Source: an uncultured Sulfurovum sp.
Lineage (GTDB): Bacteria; Campylobacterota; Campylobacteria; Campylobacterales; Sulfurovaceae
DNA length: 7,627 nt
Direction: 5' to 3'
Assembly: GCA_947311605.1 (NCBI GenBank)
Contig: CAMZLC010000116.1
Location: forward strand, 1-7,627
Shown here: positions 4,011 to 7,627 of the stretch, piece by piece
How the letters are laid out: each line of letters starts with the position of its first letter
How positions within the stretch are numbered: position 1 is the stretch's first letter
The notes under the pieces: model-generated
Seen by the model: only the letters and a program-made list of their open reading frames with translations
What the model was told of the DNA's origin: nothing
Databases searched by the model: none
Translations under genes and position numbers: made by a program

Positions 4011-6725
4011 TTATCTAGAGTCAGGTATTTTGACAGGAACAGCAACCCTTTTCATTAAAGCAGAATTATTTCCAAGTATCCACATAAGCAAATTGTCCTT
4101 TATTTCTATCATCGGTACTTCTTTGAGACCACCTATCTCTACTTTGAATGTTTTTGTTTCACCAGGTACAACATCTTTGAATGATGATGGTGTTATTGAT
4201 TTTATCCATCTTTTACCTGCTAAAATCTCTATATTGAGATCAATCTTTGACAACGACTCTTCCATGCCGTCTGCAATAGCATCAGCTATTCCTGAACTAT
4301 CATATGACAGTTCATATATTGATCCTTTTGTATTCTCTACAATTTTTTCTATATCTTTTTTTGCATCATCGTCATCACCACTCTGTAAAGCAATAATTTT
4401 TATACCATTCTCCACCAAGGCATTTTTTGTGGCGGCTTTTCCATGGCCTGGATAGTTGCTCTCGTCATCTGCATCATGAAAAGGAGCATCTGTTGCAAAG
4501 ATAACTATCCTTAGTGCACCAGGTCTCCATCCTATCTTTTCTGGAGACAATTCGCCGTTATCGTTGTAGTCTCCATCCTTATTGATATCCAATCCATTTC
4601 CTGTTGCAACCTGATAGAGTGCTTCCAGTTGCGACTCTGGTGTATCTCCGCCATATTTAAGCGGATTATTTAAGTTTTCTATAGATGCTTTTATTTTATT
4701 GATATCGTTAGTAATTGCTTGATTTAAATAATACGCCTTATCGTCTCTATCTTTATCTCCATACGGATATATTGGAAAATCAGCAAATGATGCAACTCCA
4801 AATTGTATATCAATATCTTTTTCTTTGAGCTCAGAAATAATTGCATTGGCACTGTTTTTAAGACTTTCTATATCATCATTATAGCTTCCACTCACATCAA
4901 TCAAAAATACAATATCAAGCATTTTAACAGTGCTTTCAGGAACGGTCACATTAACATCAATGGACTTGTTGCCATCTAAAATTATTTCAGATAACCTATT
5001 GAGTGGTACTTTTCTTGAGTCTTTGGCTTGCTCTGCCGCTTTTCCTGCATTTAAAAGCAAATTAGGCTCTGTTGCATTTGTATAATTGTTTTCTCTGACT
5101 CTTTTACTTTTGTTCATATCAAAAAAGGTTATTTTAGGGTCTGCTGAATCGATCAATATTTTCTTTATTTCAACTGGCAATAATGTATGATTGATCCCTT
5201 TGATAATTGCAGACGAACCAGCAACTATCGGTGCGGCAAAAGAGGTACCACTATTAGTTGCTTTATTCTTCCTTATCTCATTATTCACACCAACATTATC
5301 TCCCGGAGCTAATAAGCCAACCACTTTACCCATCAAGCTAAAATCTGCATCTTGGTAGTTGCTATTTGACGCCCCGACTATTATAGTATTTTCGTTCCAG
5401 GCTGCCAATGATGCCTCTGTACTACTTCTTTCTGGCAAAAGATCGTCATCATGCTTTTCACATGCATTTCCTGAAGAAAAAGTTACCAATGCATTTTCTC
5501 TTTTTGCAAGTCTTACAAAATTTGTTTGCCTTGCCCTAAACCTGCTTCGAACAGTTGCTTTATTATTTATATTATCATTACATTTCATACGTGGTCCAGC
5601 TGATAGATTAATTATATCTGCTCCTTTTTCTATTGCTGTTCTTAATCCACTTGAAATTTTTAAACTCGATGTACCTTCTTTGATGCATGTACCAGATAAT
5701 GAAAATTTACATACTTTTGACATATCGTCAATACTTAAAACTTTTGAATATCTACTCACACCTATTGTATTATTTTTGTCTCCTGATGCAAAAGCAACAA
5801 CCCAAGCACCATGATCTTTGTACACAAAAGTGTCGTCATCATCAATTTTTATTCCACTTGTATTGTATCTTGTTAGTCTGCTCTCATTAACTATTGTTTG
5901 CTTCTTTGGTATGCCAGTATCTACAATACCTATGGTTACATTTGCATCCGAAACTGAAAGATTTTTTTCGATATTCCATGCTTTTTTGATATTAATATGT
6001 TCTATCCAATAATCTCCTGCAAAATTAGAAGGTGCCAAGCGAGCCATTTTTATGCTTTGAAGTTTTCTCATTGGGTAATGGCTCAATAAAGGCTTTATAT
6101 TTATATTTGTGCTTGAATACTCTTCTATTCTATTCAGGGAAGCATACTCAACTCCATCTATCTTTTTTAAGGACTCAATTACACTAATCTCTTCTTTTTC
6201 ATCATTTACCCTGATATGCAATGTCCTGAGCTCCTTATCAAACCCCAATACCTCCCCATATTTAATCGACTCCTTAAGTATATTGTTATATTGTGCTTTT
6301 GTCACTTCTTCTTTAAGATAAACTAAAATCTCATTTTTAACAGCTAAGACTTCCCCTTCGGCATCAATAGTAATTTTTTCTACTTGATCAGACTCTTGCG
6401 ACAATTTATTGTCAACCCTAACAATAACTATTCTCTCTGCTGTTGCTTTATTTCCTGCTGAGTCTTGCGCTGAATAAACTATTGTGTATGTGCCTTCTTT
6501 TTTGGTATTGACACTACCCGATGTATCTACGGTTACGTTTCCATCTTTATCATCTGTTGCATAAGCACCGGGGTCGGAATAGTTTCCCCCCAAATTAATC
6601 TCTATACTTCTCTCACCTATTAAATATATATTTGGGGTATTGCCATCCAAGTTACCGCCCCCTCCACAAGCCACCAAAACCATCAAGGCCACACCGACAA
6701 AAAGCCACTGAAGTATCTTTTTCAT
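4011..6725 (-). CDS. Lipoprotein with subtilisin-family (S8) protease and integrin-like VWA domains
   Basis: The product is 904 residues and is predicted to be lipid-anchored outside the cytoplasm: MKKILQWLF, a hydrophobic core, then lipobox LVAC with C20 and a Gly run. Domains in order: a DUF5011-like Ig repeat (about 31-104, SDPGAYATDDKDG and GTYTIVYSAQDSAGN); a propeptide-like region (about 118-200); an S8 protease (about 235-565) with D269 in IVDTG, H305 in KDHGAWVVAFASG, oxyanion N420 in SSGN and S495 in NSGTSFAAPIVAG; a VWA domain (about 600-825) with the metal site D610-S612-S614 in LIDVSGS, T695 in GGDTPES and D746 in FATDAPFH; and a beta-rich tail. The GWRPGALRIVIFATDAPFH stretch resembles integrin beta I domains. 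A DxNxDGD loop at 713-719 may bind calcium. The histidine motif departs from the usual HGTHVAG. ATG at 6725 has GAGGAG 5 bases upstream. The substrate is unknown; a role in surface protein processing or adhesion is a guess. Confidence 0.9.
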   Translation of the reverse strand: MKKILQWLFVGVALMVLVACGGGGNLDGNTPNIYLIGERSIEINLGGNYSDPGAYATDDKDGNVTVDTSGSVNTKKEGTYTIVYSAQDSAGNKATAERIVIVRVDNKLSQESDQVEKITIDAEGEVLAVKNEILVYLKEEVTKAQYNNILKESIKYGEVLGFDKELRTLHIRVNDEKEEISVIESLKKIDGVEYASLNRIEEYSSTNINIKPLLSHYPMRKLQSIKMARLAPSNFAGDYWIEHINIKKAWNIEKNLSVSDANVTIGIVDTGIPKKQTIVNESRLTRYNTSGIKIDDDDTFVYKDHGAWVVAFASGDKNNTIGVSRYSKVLSIDDMSKVCKFSLSGTCIKEGTSSLKISSGLRTAIEKGADIINLSAGPRMKCNDNINNKATVRSRFRARQTNFVRLAKRENALVTFSSGNACEKHDDDLLPERSSTEASLAAWNENTIIVGASNSNYQDADFSLMGKVVGLLAPGDNVGVNNEIRKNKATNSGTSFAAPIVAGSSAIIKGINHTLLPVEIKKILIDSADPKITFFDMNKSKRVRENNYTNATEPNLLLNAGKAAEQAKDSRKVPLNRLSEIILDGNKSIDVNVTVPESTVKMLDIVFLIDVSGSYNDDIESLKNSANAIISELKEKDIDIQFGVASFADFPIYPYGDKDRDDKAYYLNQAITNDINKIKASIENLNNPLKYGGDTPESQLEALYQVATGNGLDINKDGDYNDNGELSPEKIGWRPGALRIVIFATDAPFHDADDESNYPGHGKAATKNALVENGIKIIALQSGDDDDAKKDIEKIVENTKGSIYELSYDSSGIADAIADGMEESLSKIDLNIEILAGKRWIKSITPSSFKDVVPGETKTFKVEIGGLKEVPMIEIKDNLLMWILGNNSALMKRVAVPVKIPDSR

Positions 6726-6859
6726 CCTCTCTCCTCATTTTTATTTCTGACATCTACTGTCAGCAAAGCACTGCCACACAGCACTCTGCTCACACAAGAG
6801 ACCAAGCCCCCACCCCACAAAATCATAAAACATATACAGCAAAACCAAAACATCCCCGC

Positions 6860-6874
6860 CATACAAATTGTATG
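6860..6874. repeat. Short palindrome between the two lipoprotein genes
   Basis: CATACAAATTGTATG is an inverted repeat with 7-base arms around one central base, 35 bases past the PEBP gene's stop. On the minus strand flanking CCC and GGG can extend the stem, and U-rich sequence follows, so it could be a weak terminator for the PEBP gene or an operator for the protease gene. The rest of 6726-6908 shows a possible TATGAT -10 element but no clear -35, and no gene that I would support. Confidence 0.35.
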
Positions 6875-6908
6875 AGGGAAAAATTTTGGATATCTTGAGG
6901 CTGGTAGT

Positions 6909-7511
6909 TTATGGATTGTCTCCATTTCTAGTATAGGTTCCATTGAAATCTGCTTTATCCAGTATGATGCTGCTGTATTTGGTTGCAAACTTGGCATTGG
7001 TCATCTCATCATTTTCACCATTCCACAACGCATCCTCTTCTATTTTCTCTTTGAGTGCATAGACTACGAAATGGTAGGTATGATATTCATGATCTTCATC
7101 ATTTCTAGGAGGCTTCGGCCCACCATAGGCTCTCTCCCCATAGCTGTTAACACCCATAGTCTCATCATCTGGAAGCGGGCAATAGATTCCCTCCTGCAAT
7201 CCACTCTTGGAAGATGCGATATTATATACAGCCCAATGAGACCATGTCTTGCCGGCATGCGGCTGTGCATCAGGATCATCCATGATCACCGCCACATAGT
7301 TAGTTCCGCTGGGCAGATGGCTCCAGCTGACAGCAGGACTGATATTGTCGCCTTTTTTAGCATATTTGCTCGGGATAGCACTGCCGGGAGTAAAGCTGGT
7401 AGTAGTCGCAGTAAAGTTACCATCTGTACCCTCATCATTGCCACCCCCGCAACCAACGACACCCATCATCGCAACACCTACCAAACCAGTCAACAGTAAT
7501 CTCTTTACCAT
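6909..7511 (-). CDS. PEBP (YbhB/YbcL) family lipoprotein
   Basis: The product is 200 residues. The N-terminus (MVKRLLLTGLVGVAMMGVVG then C21 and a Gly run) is a lipoprotein signal, so the mature protein is probably tethered to a membrane outside the cytoplasm. The rest is a phosphatidylethanolamine-binding protein fold: SPAVSW (58-63), VIMDDPDAQ (75-83), TWSHWAVYNI (89-98), YGGPKPP (129-135) and HTYHFVVYAL (144-153) are the conserved blocks that line the anion/ligand pocket, with the histidine H92 and the DPD motif in place. The bacterial family is annotated as Raf kinase inhibitor-like by homology only; its true ligand and role are mostly unknown. The ATG at 7511 has GAGGAG 6 bases upstream. 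Its leader is strikingly similar to that of the neighbouring protease. Confidence 0.92.
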   Translation of the reverse strand: MVKRLLLTGLVGVAMMGVVGCGGGNDEGTDGNFTATTTSFTPGSAIPSKYAKKGDNISPAVSWSHLPSGTNYVAVIMDDPDAQPHAGKTWSHWAVYNIASSKSGLQEGIYCPLPDDETMGVNSYGERAYGGPKPPRNDEDHEYHTYHFVVYALKEKIEEDALWNGENDEMTNAKFATKYSSIILDKADFNGTYTRNGDNP

Positions 7512-7627
7512 TTCTTACTCCTCGTATAATATATTTATCAACCAAATCGATAAAATAAGGTTGAGTTCAATAAAGACTCATAGTTTTCACAAAAGCTAAC
7601 AATAAACAAGTTTTTTTCCTTTTTGGA

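Noticed and set aside
5359..5814. Plus-strand 151-codon frame opposite the protease
   Set aside because: It is antisense to the conserved S8 domain, with no ribosome binding site or family likeness.
6722..6997. Minus-strand 91-codon frame between the two lipoprotein genes
   Set aside because: It overlaps the 3' end of the PEBP gene and the ribosome binding site of the protease, has no good site of its own and reads as low-complexity Cys/Trp-rich peptide.
1..7627. tRNA or rRNA genes, CRISPR arrays and intact insertion sequences
   Set aside because: No cloverleaf-like tRNA ends, rRNA blocks, regularly spaced repeats or transposase motifs were seen on either strand.

Overview
The window looks like a chromosomal segment of a Campylobacterota (epsilonproteobacterial) bacterium, possibly Sulfurovum- or Sulfurimonas-like. 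This rests on the recognisable NuoA, NuoB, NuoC and NuoD sequences and is an inference without a database search. The right half is visibly richer in A and T than the nuo genes.

Layout. (1) Positions 1-1768, minus strand: the start of a respiratory complex I operon, nuoA-nuoB-nuoC-nuoD, tightly packed with overlapping or nearly touching genes; nuoD runs off the left edge. (2) Positions 1769-2108: a divergent intergenic region with a wobble-rich inverted repeat and a near-perfect sigma-70 promoter that fires rightward. (3) Positions 2109-2701, plus strand: a type II toxin-antitoxin pair, a Phd/YefM-like antitoxin and a PIN-domain VapC-like ribonuclease toxin, overlapping by 19 bases and both using GTG starts. 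(4) Positions 2763-3637, minus strand: a hicA-hicB toxin-antitoxin pair followed closely by three very small reading frames of 22, 31 and 30 codons. The last two each encode one hydrophobic segment and have good ribosome binding sites. A degenerate repeat of about 35 bases lies in the same orientation on both sides of this module. (5) Positions 3638-4010: the hicAB promoter and operator, then about 300 bases without an intact gene, holding a decayed protein-like element and a 12-bp hairpin just past the next gene's stop codon. (6) Positions 4011-6725, minus strand: a 904-residue predicted lipoprotein that joins an Ig-like repeat, a propeptide-like region, a subtilisin-family protease and a von Willebrand A domain resembling an integrin beta I domain. 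(7) Positions 6909-7511, minus strand: a PEBP (YbhB/YbcL) family lipoprotein.

How the parts work together. The nuo genes encode adjoining subunits of the quinone-reducing arm and one membrane subunit of NADH:quinone oxidoreductase or its epsilonproteobacterial variant. The two toxin-antitoxin loci converge between this core operon and the envelope genes, which suggests an accessory insertion region. The two lipoproteins have very similar leaders (VGVA...C followed by a Gly run), so both are expected to be lipid-anchored outside the cytoplasm. The most interesting unexplained content is the microprotein cluster downstream of hicB, the repeat pair that brackets the hicAB module, and the unusual protease-VWA lipoprotein.
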